Source: Chromobacterium vaccinii
Lineage (GTDB): Bacteria > Pseudomonadota > Gammaproteobacteria > Burkholderiales > Chromobacteriaceae
Assembly (NCBI RefSeq): GCF_000971335.1
Contig: NZ_JZJL01000003.1
Span: 1-64,000, forward strand
Direction: 5' to 3'
Length of the DNA stretch: 64,000 nt
A program made the translations under genes and the position numbers. Below the pieces are notes generated by a model, which saw only the letters and a program-made list of their open reading frames with translations, did no database searches and was not told where the DNA came from. Shown here one piece after another: positions 56,182 through 64,000 of this stretch; the first letter of the stretch is position 1; each line of letters starts with the position of its first letter.

Positions 56182-56703
56182 TTACCTGGGCCGGGCGACA
56201 ATGCCGTAACGCGCCTGCAACGCCGGCAAGGTCTCGGCCGCCAGCGGCAGGCCGGCGTCGCCGACCTTCAGCACGGCGGGCAGCGACGCCGCGTCGCCGT
56301 CCCAGTCCGGCAGCGCCTCCTCCAGCACCGCGGCCAAGTCGCGGTCGTCCACCGCGGCCAGCTCGCCGCCTATCTCCAGCAGCAGCATCCCCTCCGGCGT
56401 CAGCCAGGCCGCGCGCGCCGGCACGTCGTCGTCGTAAGGCACGGTGCTCCAGCCCTTGGGCGTGCGCCGCGCCGCCAAGGGCGCGGCGTCCAGCTGCACA
56501 TACACTTTCTGCGGGCCGTTCTGCACATAGCAGCGGCCCTGGCCGTCGCGGCTGTAATTGCGGTTGAAGAACTCCACCATCCCCTCATGCTGCAGCCTGG
56601 CGTCCTTGATCCACCACTGGCCCCGGGCATCCAGCCGCAGCCAGCCGAACACCGCCGGCACGTTCGGCCACTTGGCCAGCGCCGCCAACACCATTTCGTC
56701 CAT
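56182..56703 (-). CDS. Conserved hypothetical protein, DUF-type
   Basis: I do not recognise a function. The 173-residue soluble protein has the opening WPNVPAVFGWLRLDARG, then WWIKDARLQHEGMVEFFNRNYSRDGQGRCYVQNGPQKVYVQLDA and a variable C-terminal half. Aromatic-rich openings of this kind occur in an uncharacterised beta-proteobacterial DUF2946-adjacent group, but I cannot name the family with certainty. There is no signal peptide. It lies 39 bases after ybbP on the same strand and may be co-transcribed. It is convergent with the CynX transporter. Confidence 0.7.
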   Translation of the reverse strand: MDEMVLAALAKWPNVPAVFGWLRLDARGQWWIKDARLQHEGMVEFFNRNYSRDGQGRCYVQNGPQKVYVQLDAAPLAARRTPKGWSTVPYDDDVPARAAWLTPEGMLLLEIGGELAAVDDRDLAAVLEEALPDWDGDAASLPAVLKVGDAGLPLAAETLPALQARYGIVARPR

Positions 56704-56742
56704 CGCTTCTCCTTCCGCGGGTTCGTCCCGCTTGTTCCGCCG

Positions 56743-59238
56743 CTAGCCTATCGCGCGCAGCACCGTCAGCGGCGGCGTTCTCGTCACCTTGCCCACCAGC
56801 GGCCAGCCAGCGAGCGTCACCACCAGCACCCCGCCGGCCATCCCCAGCGGCAGCAGCCACCAGTTGAGCAGCAGGGGCAGGGAAAACAGTTTCACCGCCG
56901 CCAGCACGCCGATTCCCATCGCCCCCAGCGCCGCCAGCAGGCCGGACACCGCGCCCAGCCACACCAGCTCGGCCAGCACCACGCTGCGCACCTGCCTGCG
57001 CGACGCGCCCAGCGCCCGCATCAAACCCACGTCGGCCAGCCGCTCGTCGCGGGTGGCGGTCAGCGACGCCCACAACACCAGCACCCCGGCCGCCAGCGCC
57101 AACAGGAACATCGCCTCGATCGCGCGCGTCAGCTTGTCCACCATCGCCCTGACCTCGGCCAGGATGCTGCCCACGTCGATCACCGTCAGATTGGGAAAGC
57201 GCTCCACCAATTGATTGGCGAAGGCCTCGTCCGCCGGCTCCAGGCGGAAGCTGGTGATCCAGCTGGCCGGCTGCCGGCTGAACTGGCCCGGCGTGCCGAT
57301 CACGAAGAAATTGACGCGGAAGCTGTCCCAGGGCACTTCGCGCAGGCTGGTCACCTTGGCGCGGTAGGCGGTGCCGGCCAAGTCGAAAGCCAGCGTGTCG
57401 CCCAGCCGGATGCCCAGGAGATTGGCCAGGCCCTTCTCCACCGAGAATTGCGGCTTCACCCGCTTGCCCTCGTCCCACCACTTGCCGGACACCACCTGGT
57501 TGCCCGGCGGCGGCTCGGCGCGCCAGGACAGATTGAACTCGCGTTCCGCCAGCCGCCGCGCCTGCTCGTTGTCGTAAGCAGCCGGGCGCACCGGCTGCTC
57601 GTTGATGGCGATCAGCCGGGCGCGCGCCATGGGCGCGAGCTCGGGCTGCGGCCGCCCGGCCGCGGCGAACGCGTCGCGCACGCCGTCCAGCTGGTTGCCC
57701 TGGATGTTGATCACGAACTTGTTCGGCGCGTCTGCCGGCACGCTGCGCTGCCAGGCCCCGATCAGGTCGTCGCGCACCACGGTAAGCGTCAGCAGCGCCA
57801 TCAGCCCCACCGACAGCGAGGCGATCTGCAGCACCGCCAGCCAGCGCCTCCGGGCCAAATTGGCGATGCCGAAGCGCCAGCCCACCTTGCCGCCGCGCGG
57901 CAGCCGGCGCAACAGCAGCACCAGGCCCAGCGCCAGCGCGCCGGACACGCCGAGAAAACCCAGCATCGCCGCCAGCAGCCAGCCGGCCAGCGACCACTCG
58001 CCCACCTGCCACGAAGCCAGGCCCAGCAGCGTGGCCAGCGCCAGCACCGGCGAGATCACGCCCTGGCGCGTCGGCGGCAGCTCGTTGCGCAGCACCGCCG
58101 CCGGCGACACGTCGCGTATGCCCATCAGGGGCGGCAGCGCCAGGCCAGCCAGCAGCAGCTGCGCCGCCAGCGGGCCGATCAGCCACGGCTGCCAGCCCGG
58201 ATCGGGCAGGATCTCGCCGACGTAGCCGCTGAACAGCCGCATCAGCCCCAGTTGCACGCCGAAGCCGGCCAGCGTGCCCAGCAGACCGGCCAACAGGCCC
58301 ACCAGCGCGAACAGGCCGACGAACAGCCCCCATACCTCGCCGGAGCCCAGGCCCAGGCAGCGCAGCACCGCCACCTGCTGCCAATGGCGCTGCAGGTAGC
58401 GGCGCACCACCAGCGCCACCGCGGAAGCGGCCAGCGCCACGGTCAGCATCGCGGTCAAGCCGAGGAAGCGCCGCGCGCGCTCCAGGCCGGTGCGGATTTC
58501 CGGCCGCATCTCTTCCACGTTTTCCAGCCTGGCGCCCTTGGGCTTGTGCGCGAGCAGCCAGGCGCGGAAATCGGCGACCTGGCGGTCTTCGCCGGCGAAC
58601 AGCAAGCGCCAGCGGATGCGGCTGCCCTCCTGCACCAGGCCGGTGGCCGGCAGATCGGAGCTGTTGAACATCAGCCGCGGCACGAAATTGTAGATGTCCA
58701 TACTGCCGTCCGGCTCGCGGACGATGACGCCGGCCAGCTTCAACTGGGCGTTGCCGACGCCGATCTCGTCGCCCAGCTTCAGCTTGAGCCGGCTGATCAG
58801 CCTGGCGTCGGCCCAGGCGGTGCCGGGCGTAGGCTGCAGCCGGCCGCTTTTCTCGCCGCCGCCGATCAGCCGCACCGTAGTCTCGCCGCGCAGCGGGTAG
58901 CCCGAGCTCACCGCCTTGTACTGCGCCAGCGTCGCCTGTCCGCCGGCGAACACCATGGACGGGAAGGTGATGTTGTCGGCGGTCTGCAGGCCGCGGCGCT
59001 TCGCCTCGGCCCGCACCGCGTCCGGAGCCGTCTCGTTGCCGGAGAGCACCAGGTCTGCCGCCAGCAGCTGGGTGGCCTGAGTGGTCAGCGCCTTTTCCAC
59101 CCGGTCGGAGAAGAAAGCGACGCTGCTCATCGCCGCCACCGCCACCAGCAGCGCCAGGCCGAGGATGGTCAGCTCCCCCGCCGCCAGCTCGCGGCGGATG
59201 AAGCGGGAAACGAAACGGAAACGTCCAAACGGAGTCAT
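56743..59238 (-). CDS. ABC transporter permease, YbbP/FtsX type
   Basis: The 831-residue inner-membrane protein has ten predicted helices in two FtsX-like halves and large periplasmic domains, the MacB-fold layout of type VII ABC systems. Features include the N-terminal LAAGELTILGLALLVAVAAMSSVAFFSDRV, the half-repeats GLTAMLTVALAASAVALVVRRYL and VLWASLTATRDERLADVGLMRALGASRRQV. Such permeases act mechanically on lipids or lipoproteins rather than as import channels. It overlaps the ATPase gene ybbA by four bases and pairs with it, next to tesA. Confidence 0.9.
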   Translation of the reverse strand: MTPFGRFRFVSRFIRRELAAGELTILGLALLVAVAAMSSVAFFSDRVEKALTTQATQLLAADLVLSGNETAPDAVRAEAKRRGLQTADNITFPSMVFAGGQATLAQYKAVSSGYPLRGETTVRLIGGGEKSGRLQPTPGTAWADARLISRLKLKLGDEIGVGNAQLKLAGVIVREPDGSMDIYNFVPRLMFNSSDLPATGLVQEGSRIRWRLLFAGEDRQVADFRAWLLAHKPKGARLENVEEMRPEIRTGLERARRFLGLTAMLTVALAASAVALVVRRYLQRHWQQVAVLRCLGLGSGEVWGLFVGLFALVGLLAGLLGTLAGFGVQLGLMRLFSGYVGEILPDPGWQPWLIGPLAAQLLLAGLALPPLMGIRDVSPAAVLRNELPPTRQGVISPVLALATLLGLASWQVGEWSLAGWLLAAMLGFLGVSGALALGLVLLLRRLPRGGKVGWRFGIANLARRRWLAVLQIASLSVGLMALLTLTVVRDDLIGAWQRSVPADAPNKFVINIQGNQLDGVRDAFAAAGRPQPELAPMARARLIAINEQPVRPAAYDNEQARRLAEREFNLSWRAEPPPGNQVVSGKWWDEGKRVKPQFSVEKGLANLLGIRLGDTLAFDLAGTAYRAKVTSLREVPWDSFRVNFFVIGTPGQFSRQPASWITSFRLEPADEAFANQLVERFPNLTVIDVGSILAEVRAMVDKLTRAIEAMFLLALAAGVLVLWASLTATRDERLADVGLMRALGASRRQVRSVVLAELVWLGAVSGLLAALGAMGIGVLAAVKLFSLPLLLNWWLLPLGMAGGVLVVTLAGWPLVGKVTRTPPLTVLRAIG

Positions 59239-59933
59239 TCAGCGCGCGCTCCGTTCAGCTTGCCGTCCACCAGCCGGTAGATGGCGTCGCAGCGGCTGGC
59301 CAGCTCGTTGTCGTGGGTGACCAGCACCAGCGCCGTGCCCTGTTCGGCGTTCAGCTGGAACAGCAGGTCTATGATCTGGCGGCCGGTATGCGGATCGAGA
59401 TTGCCAGTGGGCTCGTCGGCGAACAACAGGCCGGGATGGATGACGAAGGCGCGCGCCAGCGCCACCCGCTGCTGTTCGCCGCCGGACAGGTGGCGCGGGT
59501 AATGGCCAAGCCGCGCCGCCAGGCCGACGCGCTCCAGCATCCGCTGCGCCGCCTCTCGCGCGTCGTTGCGCCCGGCCAGCTCCAGTGGCAGCATGACGTT
59601 CTCCAGCGCGGTCAATTGCGGCAGCAGCTGGAAGTTCTGGAACACGAAGCCCACCTTGTCGCGCCTGAGCAGCGCGCGGGCGTCTTCGTTCAGCCGCGAC
59701 AGCGGCTTGCCGAACAGCGCCACCTCGCCGTCGCTGGGGTGGTCGAGGCCGGCCAGCAGCGACAGCAGCGTGGACTTGCCCGAGCCCGAGGTGCCGACGA
59801 TGGCCACGCTCTCGCCGGAATACAGGGTCAACGACGCGCTGCGCAGGATGTGCAGCACGTCGCCGCGGAAATGCACTTGTTTCGCCAACTCGCTGGCGGC
59901 CAATACCGCCTTCTTTTTCTCAGGATGATTCAT
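59235..59933 (-). CDS. ABC transporter ATP-binding protein YbbA
   Basis: ATPase partner of the YbbP permease. The 232-residue protein has Walker A (VGTSGSGKSTLLSLLAG), the Q-loop (VFQNFQLLPQLTALENV), the signature LSGGEQQRVALARAF, Walker B (LLFADEPTGNLD) and the H-loop (LVLVTHDNELA), of the LolD/MacB type. The ATG at 59933 shares CATG with the divergent tesA start; a GTG at 60002 would lengthen it inside tesA. The same divergent pair occurs in E. coli. No strong ribosome binding site is seen for the ATG. Confidence 0.92.
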   Translation of the reverse strand: MNHPEKKKAVLAASELAKQVHFRGDVLHILRSASLTLYSGESVAIVGTSGSGKSTLLSLLAGLDHPSDGEVALFGKPLSRLNEDARALLRRDKVGFVFQNFQLLPQLTALENVMLPLELAGRNDAREAAQRMLERVGLAARLGHYPRHLSGGEQQRVALARAFVIHPGLLFADEPTGNLDPHTGRQIIDLLFQLNAEQGTALVLVTHDNELASRCDAIYRLVDGKLNGARAE

Positions 59934-60528
59934 GCGTTCTATCGTCTGCAAAATGCTGTTCCCCTTGTTGCTGCTGTGGCAGTTGCCCGCCTTGGCCGCC
60001 ACGGTGCTGGTGTTCGGCGACAGCCTGTCGGCCGGCTACGGCCTGGCGCCGGGCCAGGGCTGGGCGGCGCTGCTGGCGCGCGACCTCGCGCCCAGGCATC
60101 TGGTCGTCAACGCCAGCGTCTCCGGCGAAACCAGCGCCGGCGGCCTGTCCAGGCTGCCCGACGCGCTCGCCCGCCACCGGCCCGACGTGCTGGTGCTGGA
60201 GCTGGGCGCCAACGACGGCCTGCGCGGCCTGCCGATGGCCGAGATGCGCCGCAACCTGCAGCGGATGATAGACCTGGCCCAGGCCCGCCAGGCCAAGGTG
60301 CTGCTGGTGGGCATGGCGCTGCCACCCAACTATGGCCCCCGCTACGGCGCCGAGTTCCGCGGCGTTTATGACGATTTGGCCCGGCGCAATCGCCTGGCCT
60401 ACGTGCCGCTGCTGATCGAGGGCTTCGCCGGCGATCTGAGCGCCTTCCAGCCCGACGGCCTGCATCCCCGCGCGGAGAAGCAGGCCACCATGATGCGCAC
60501 GGTCAAGGCAAAACTGCCAGTGAAATAA
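59932..60528 (+). CDS. tesA: Periplasmic acyl-CoA thioesterase I / lysophospholipase
   Basis: SGNH-family hydrolase that acts on acyl-thioesters and lysophospholipids. The 198-residue protein has a signal peptide (MRSIVCKMLFPLLLLWQLPALA), then block I with the nucleophile Ser (VLVFGDSLSAGYGL), block II Gly (NASVSGETSAGG), block III Asn (LELGANDGLRG) and block V with Asp-x-x-His (PDGLHPRAEKQ). CAGGA six bases before the ATG supports 59932, and the start codon overlaps ybbA's on the other strand. Its 5' region therefore lies inside ybbA. Confidence 0.95.
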   Translation: MRSIVCKMLFPLLLLWQLPALAATVLVFGDSLSAGYGLAPGQGWAALLARDLAPRHLVVNASVSGETSAGGLSRLPDALARHRPDVLVLELGANDGLRGLPMAEMRRNLQRMIDLAQARQAKVLLVGMALPPNYGPRYGAEFRGVYDDLARRNRLAYVPLLIEGFAGDLSAFQPDGLHPRAEKQATMMRTVKAKLPVK

Positions 60529-60655
60529 TGCAACAGGGCCATTGACTGGTTATTGTTTTAAATAGAAGAATAAGCATATCGCATAATCATGCAGCGATCC
60601 GCCAATCTGCTTCCGCCGCGTAGCCGGAACCAGGCCGAACGGCCGTTGCCCCGCC

Positions 60656-61879
60656 ATGCCCCGAACCGCTTTGCTTGACCGCCTCGCCCGCCCCTACCGC
60701 GGCCTGCCGCCCAGCGTCTACATCCAGGTCGTCTGCAGCTTCATCAATAATGTGGGCGGCATCTCCAAGCTGTTCCTGCCGCTTTACCTGCGCGAAAACT
60801 ACCACCTGCCCTACAGCCAGATCGGCATGTTGATGGCCTTCTACGGCGCCGGCATGCTGGCCGGATCGCTGAAAGGCGGCAGCCTGACCGACCGCTTCGA
60901 CAGCCGCGCGCTGGCGGTGCTGGCCCTAGCCGTATCCGGCCTGTGCATGGCCTTGCTGGCACTGCAGATTCCGGTGTGGATGTTCATGCCGCTGCTGGTG
61001 CTGTCCGGCATGGCCGACGGCGGTTTCCGGCCGATCAATCAGCGACTGGCGCTGGAGCCTTGCACGCCGCAGCAGCGGCCGGTGGCCCAAGGCATGATGC
61101 GGGTGGCCTTCAATCTAGGCGTGGCCATCGCCGGGGTCACCAGCGGTTTTCTCGCCGCCTACGGCTACCAATGGGTGTACGCGGCCAACGCCGCCGGCAC
61201 GCTGCTGGGCGCGTCCTGGATGGCCTGGTCCTACGCCCGCCACGTGGAAAGCACCCGTCCGCAGCAGCGCCAGGCCGGCGACGACGGCTCGCTGGCCGGC
61301 CCCTGGCGCGACGCCAGCTTTCTGCGCAGCATCCTGGCCCTGGTGCTGGTCACGCTGGCTTTCGACCAGATGTACGTGACGCTGGCGCTGTTCCTGCGCG
61401 AGCACTACCAGCTGGGGCCGCAATGGGTGGGCTATCTGTTCACCATCAACGGCCTGATGGTGGTGGCGCTGCAGATCCCGGTCAGCAGCCGCATCCTGCG
61501 CTGGGGGCTGGCGCGCAGCACCCAGCTGGGCGTGCTGCTGACCGGCTGTTCCTTCCTGTGGCTGAACGCCGGCCACGGCGCGCAATGGGCGGTGCTGATG
61601 ATGGTGACGCTGACTTTCGGCGAGCTGTTGCTATCGCCCAGCTACGCGCAACTGGTGATGCACCGCTCGGAGGGCAGGCTGCGCGGCAGCTACCTGGGAC
61701 TTTACAACGCCGCCTGGAACGGCCGGACGCTGGTGGCGCCGGCGCTGGGCACCGCGCTGTACGGCCAGCTGGGCGGCTCGGCGCTGTGGTGGCTGTGCGC
61801 GCTGGCCGCCTGCCTGAGCGTGGCCGTCCAGCACGGCGCGCTGAAAACCATGCTCGATCCCGCGGCGGAAACCCGCTAG
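60656..61879 (+). CDS. MFS transporter
   Basis: The 407-residue inner-membrane protein has about 12 helices, helix-1 region SVYIQVVCSFINNVGGISKLFLPLYL, the helix 2-3 loop GGSLTDRFDSRAL, and FNLGVAIAGVTSGFLAAYGYQWVY. It has a DHA1-type drug-efflux look (MdtH-like), but the substrate is unknown. A 127-base AT-rich leader precedes it (60529-60600), the most A/T-rich stretch nearby and a likely promoter region. No regulator is adjacent. It is convergent with the peroxiredoxin gene. Confidence 0.85.
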   Translation: MPRTALLDRLARPYRGLPPSVYIQVVCSFINNVGGISKLFLPLYLRENYHLPYSQIGMLMAFYGAGMLAGSLKGGSLTDRFDSRALAVLALAVSGLCMALLALQIPVWMFMPLLVLSGMADGGFRPINQRLALEPCTPQQRPVAQGMMRVAFNLGVAIAGVTSGFLAAYGYQWVYAANAAGTLLGASWMAWSYARHVESTRPQQRQAGDDGSLAGPWRDASFLRSILALVLVTLAFDQMYVTLALFLREHYQLGPQWVGYLFTINGLMVVALQIPVSSRILRWGLARSTQLGVLLTGCSFLWLNAGHGAQWAVLMMVTLTFGELLLSPSYAQLVMHRSEGRLRGSYLGLYNAAWNGRTLVAPALGTALYGQLGGSALWWLCALAACLSVAVQHGALKTMLDPAAETR

Positions 61880-61942
61880 ACGGCTCGCGCTTCGGCCTTG
61901 CGGGAGCCTCGCAGCCATCGCGGGCCGGGACAGCCGATAAAA

Positions 61943-61978
61943 CAACACCCCGCCGGCTTGCGCGGGCGGGGTGCGGAA
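61943..61978 (-). terminator. Intrinsic terminator of the peroxiredoxin gene
   Basis: Stem CACCCCGCC/GGCGGGGTG (61946-61954 and 61965-61973), followed by TTGTTTTAT on the minus strand. Confidence 0.65.
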
Positions 61979-62000
61979 CAGAATCCGGATCAGTCGCGGA

Positions 62001-62615
62001 TTACAGGTCCTTGGCGTTCTCGGCCAGGTAGGAAGCCACGCCTTCGGCGGACGGCTTCATGCCCTTCTTGCCCTTGTTCCAGCCAGCCGGGCACACTTCG
62101 CCGTGCTCTTCGGTGAATTGCAGCGCGTCGACCATGCGCAGCATTTCGTCGACGTTGCGGCCCAGCGGCAGGTTGTTCACCACTTGGTGCTGCACCACGC
62201 CGGACTTGTCGATCAGGAAGGAGCCGCGGAACGCGACGCCGCCGTCGGCTTCAACGTCATAGGCCTTGCACAGCTCGTGCTGGATGTCGGCCACCAGGGT
62301 GTAGCCGACTTGGCCGATGCCGCCCTTGTCGACCGGGGTGTTGCGCCATGCGGCGTGGGTGAACTGGCTGTCGATGGACACGCCGATCACTTCCACGTTC
62401 TTGGCCTTGAACTCAGCCAGGCGGTGATCGAAGGCGATCAGTTCGGACGGGCAGACGAAGGTGAAGTCCAGCGGGTAGAAGAACACCACGGCGTACTTGC
62501 CGGCGGTGGCTTGCTTGAAGGAGTAGTTGTCTACGATCTCGCCATTGCCCAGCACGGCGGAGAAAGTCTTTTCACCAGCGAAGAACGGGGCTTGCTTGCC
62601 AACGAGTACGGCCAT
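62001..62615 (-). CDS. 2-Cys peroxiredoxin (AhpC/Tsa family)
   Basis: Reduces hydrogen peroxide and alkyl peroxides. The 204-residue protein has the peroxidatic Cys in DFTFVCPSELIAF (near residue 55), the resolving Cys in HGEVCPAGWNKG (near residue 172) and the GVSIDSQFTHAAW segment, all of typical 2-Cys enzymes. AAGGAGA before the ATG at 62615 selects this start; the frame runs 47 codons further but into the 5' region. It is more like AhpC/Prx1 than the short AhpC of E. coli (187). No ahpF reductase gene is adjacent. Confidence 0.93.
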   Translation of the reverse strand: MAVLVGKQAPFFAGEKTFSAVLGNGEIVDNYSFKQATAGKYAVVFFYPLDFTFVCPSELIAFDHRLAEFKAKNVEVIGVSIDSQFTHAAWRNTPVDKGGIGQVGYTLVADIQHELCKAYDVEADGGVAFRGSFLIDKSGVVQHQVVNNLPLGRNVDEMLRMVDALQFTEEHGEVCPAGWNKGKKGMKPSAEGVASYLAENAKDL

Positions 62616-62716
62616 TTTGATCTCCTTAAGGGTCTTGATATGACGGCGCGTTCCTGATCGGGCATCGGAAAACGCCGTGGATTGCGGAGCTTTATAAAAC
62701 ACTGCGTCCGGACCCG

Positions 62717-62760
62717 GCAAATTGTAAATCGATATCGTTGCGATAAAGTTTTGCAATTGC
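62717..62760 (-). promoter_or_regulatory. Candidate regulated promoter upstream of the peroxiredoxin gene
   Basis: Minus strand TACAAT (62721-62726) looks like a -10, about 100 bases before the ATG, with no good -35. Instead ATCGCAACGAT (62734-62744) and flanking repeats GCAAATTG / CAATTGC form imperfect palindromes. This could be an activator site (OxyR is the usual regulator of such genes), but the OxyR consensus is not clearly met. Confidence 0.35.
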
Positions 62761-62856
62761 CGGCCGCGGGACCGCCCCGGCTGAGCGGGGACTATCCAGT
62801 CAGATGGGGATGGCCGGCCGAAGTTTCAAGCCGACGACCGTCGGCAGGGACGGCGC

Positions 62857-62890
62857 GAAAAAAAAAAACGGACAGCTAGCTGTCCGTTTT
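62857..62890 (-). terminator. Intrinsic terminator of aspS
   Basis: Palindrome ACGGACAGCT/AGCTGTCCGT (62868-62877 and 62878-62887) with a long T tract on the minus strand, just after the aspS stop. Confidence 0.88.
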
Positions 62891-62909
62891 TCTACGCGAC
62901 CCCAAAGGA

Positions 62910-64000
62910 TCAGGCGCTCGGCTCGGCCTTCTGGCGCAGGCGCAGGTTCAGCTCGCGCAGCTGCTTGTCGTCCACAGCGTTCGGCGCGTTGGTCAGCAGG
63001 CACTGGGCGCGCTGGGTCTTGGGGAAGGCGATCACATCGCGGATGGACTCCGCGCCGCACATCAGCGTCACCAGACGGTCCAGGCCGAAAGCCAGGCCGC
63101 CGTGCGGCGGCGCGCCGAACTTCAGGTTGTCCAGCAGGAAGCCGAACTTGTTCTGCTGCTCTTCCGGGCTGATCTTCAGCGCGCCGAACACCTTCTCCTG
63201 GATCTCGGCGCGGTGGATACGGATGGAGCCGCCGCCGATTTCCCAGCCGTTCAGCACCATGTCGTAGGCGCGGGCCAGGCAGGCGCCCGGATCGGTGGCC
63301 ATCAGGTCCTCGTGGCCCGGCTTCGGGCTGGTGAACGGATGGTGGCAGGCGGTCCAGCGGTCGGCTTCCTCGTCGTGCTCGAACATCGGGAAGTCCACCA
63401 CCCACAGCGGGCGCCATTCCTTGACGAAGTAGCCGTTCTCCAGGCCGTGCTCGTGGCCGATCTTGATGCGCAGCGCGCCGATCGCCTCGTTCACCACCTT
63501 GGCCTTGTCCGCGCCGAAGAAGACGATGTCGCCGTTTTGCGCGCCGGTGCGCTCGATGATTTCCTTCAGGCCGTTGGCGGACAGGAACTTCACGATCGGG
63601 GACTGCAGGCCCTCTTCGTTCAGCTTGGTGACGTCATTGACCTTGATGTAGGCCAGGCCCTTGGCGCCGTAGATGGCGACGAACTGGGTGTAGTCGTCGA
63701 TTTCCTTACGGCTGAAAGACGCGCCGTTCGGCACGCGCAGGGCCACCACGCGGCCGTTCGCCATGTCGGCGGCGCCGCGGAACACCTTGAACTCTTCCGA
63801 CTTCATCACGTCGGTCAGTTCGGTGAATTTCAGCGAAACGCGCATGTCCGGCTTGTCGGAGCCGTAGTAGAACATGGCGTCGCCGTAGGTCATGCGCGGG
63901 AAGGTCGGCAGCGTCACGCCCAGCACGTCGCTGAAGATCTCACGGGTCATGGTCTCGGTGATGTCCATGATCTGGTCCTCGTTCAGGAACGAGGTCTCGA
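62910..64000 (-). CDS. aspS: Aspartyl-tRNA synthetase, C-terminal part
   Basis: Class II synthetase that charges tRNA-Asp. The window holds the last 363 codons; the start lies beyond the right edge, and the frame is open to base 64000. Visible are [15 protein letters not shown], the bacterial insertion domain ([27 protein letters not shown]), the second class II motif area [23 protein letters not shown] and motif 3 in [28 protein letters not shown]. Bacterial AspRS is about 590-600 residues, so roughly 230 are missing here. A strong terminator follows. Confidence 0.96.
   Translation of the reverse strand, partial: ETSFLNEDQIMDITETMTREIFSDVLGVTLPTFPRMTYGDAMFYYGSDKPDMRVSLKFTELTDVMKSEEFKVFRGAADMANGRVVALRVPNGASFSRKEIDDYTQFVAIYGAKGLAYIKVNDVTKLNEEGLQSPIVKFLSANGLKEIIERTGAQNGDIVFFGADKAKVVNEAIGALRIKIGHEHGLENGYFVKEWRPLWVVDFPMFEHDEEADRWTACHHPFTSPKPGHEDLMATDPGACLARAYDMVLNGWEIGGGSIRIHRAEIQEKVFGALKISPEEQQNKFGFLLDNLKFGAPPHGGLAFGLDRLVTLMCGAESIRDVIAFPKTQRAQCLLTNAPNAVDDKQLRELNLRLRQKAEPSA

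Noticed and set aside
54120-56201. Long minus-strand frame opposite the GntR and CynX genes
   Set aside because: Gln/Arg-rich translation of the opposite strand, no motifs.
56587-59280. Long plus-strand frame opposite ybbP
   Set aside because: Shadow of a GC-rich gene; ybbP has clear family features.

Overview
The window is about 64 kb of high-GC chromosomal DNA, densely packed with ordinary bacterial genes. Several things point to a beta-proteobacterium of the Neisseriales, most like Chromobacterium or a close relative: the surE-pcm-nlpD-rpoS cluster, mltG-tmk-holB-pilZ-tatD, adjacent rplM-rpsI, argC and erpA, a ppsA/ppsR divergent pair, a complete deoCABD operon, and a two-protein stringent response with a RelA-type synthetase. 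The assignment rests on gene content and protein sequence, not on a search. I saw no prophage, insertion sequence, CRISPR array, tRNA or rRNA.

Layout. 1-2.1 kb: rpsP-rimM-trmD-rplS ribosome operon (minus), with the start of a probable alkyl-DNA repair gene at the edge. 2.2-5.9 kb: a Pat-type lysine acetyltransferase coupled to a CDF cation exporter (minus). 6-10.6 kb: nadA, then surE-pcm-nlpD-rpoS (plus). 10.7-14.4 kb: moxR-DUF58-transglutaminase operon (minus). 14.5-17.4 kb: a histone-deacetylase-like hydrolase, a second signal peptidase, plsY and folB. 17.4-20.5 kb: a small lipoprotein, truncated haemoglobin, dadA and cheR. 20.5-23.3 kb: erpA, argC, rpsI, rplM and a probable small RNA. 23.4-27.6 kb: deoCABD. 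27.8-31.2 kb: relA and mutY. 31.3-36.1 kb: an rRNA methyltransferase with a long repetitive Arg/Asp-rich N-terminus, marC and dctA. 36.2-40.9 kb: a cysteine-free Tpx-like protein, ppsA/ppsR and a SUI1 factor. 41-44.7 kb: an AraC regulator, a SnoaL-like protein, then trpS and a chorismate mutase behind a Trp-codon attenuator, and creA. 44.7-49.8 kb: a beta-lactamase-fold hydrolase, a Cys-rich secreted protein and tatD-pilZ-holB-tmk-mltG. 50-54.1 kb: modAB, a PsiF-repeat protein and an orphan FliD-like protein. 54.1-56.1 kb: a GntR regulator with a CynX/NimT transporter. 56.2-60.5 kb: ybbP-ybbA and divergent tesA. 60.6-64 kb: an MFS transporter, a 2-Cys peroxiredoxin and the 3' part of aspS.

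The most interesting non-coding signals are two. The first is a complete transcription attenuator in front of trpS: a 17-residue leader peptide with three consecutive Trp codons, a pause hairpin, an antiterminator and an intrinsic terminator. The second is an independently transcribed small RNA of roughly 105 nt between rplM and deoD. It has a near-consensus promoter, an unpaired C/U-rich stretch carrying two anti-Shine-Dalgarno motifs, and a terminator with nine U. Two protein-level oddities stand out. One is a Tpx-family protein that has lost every cysteine and gained a charged C-terminal helix. The other is the in-frame tandem-repeat tail of the RlmL-like methyltransferase.
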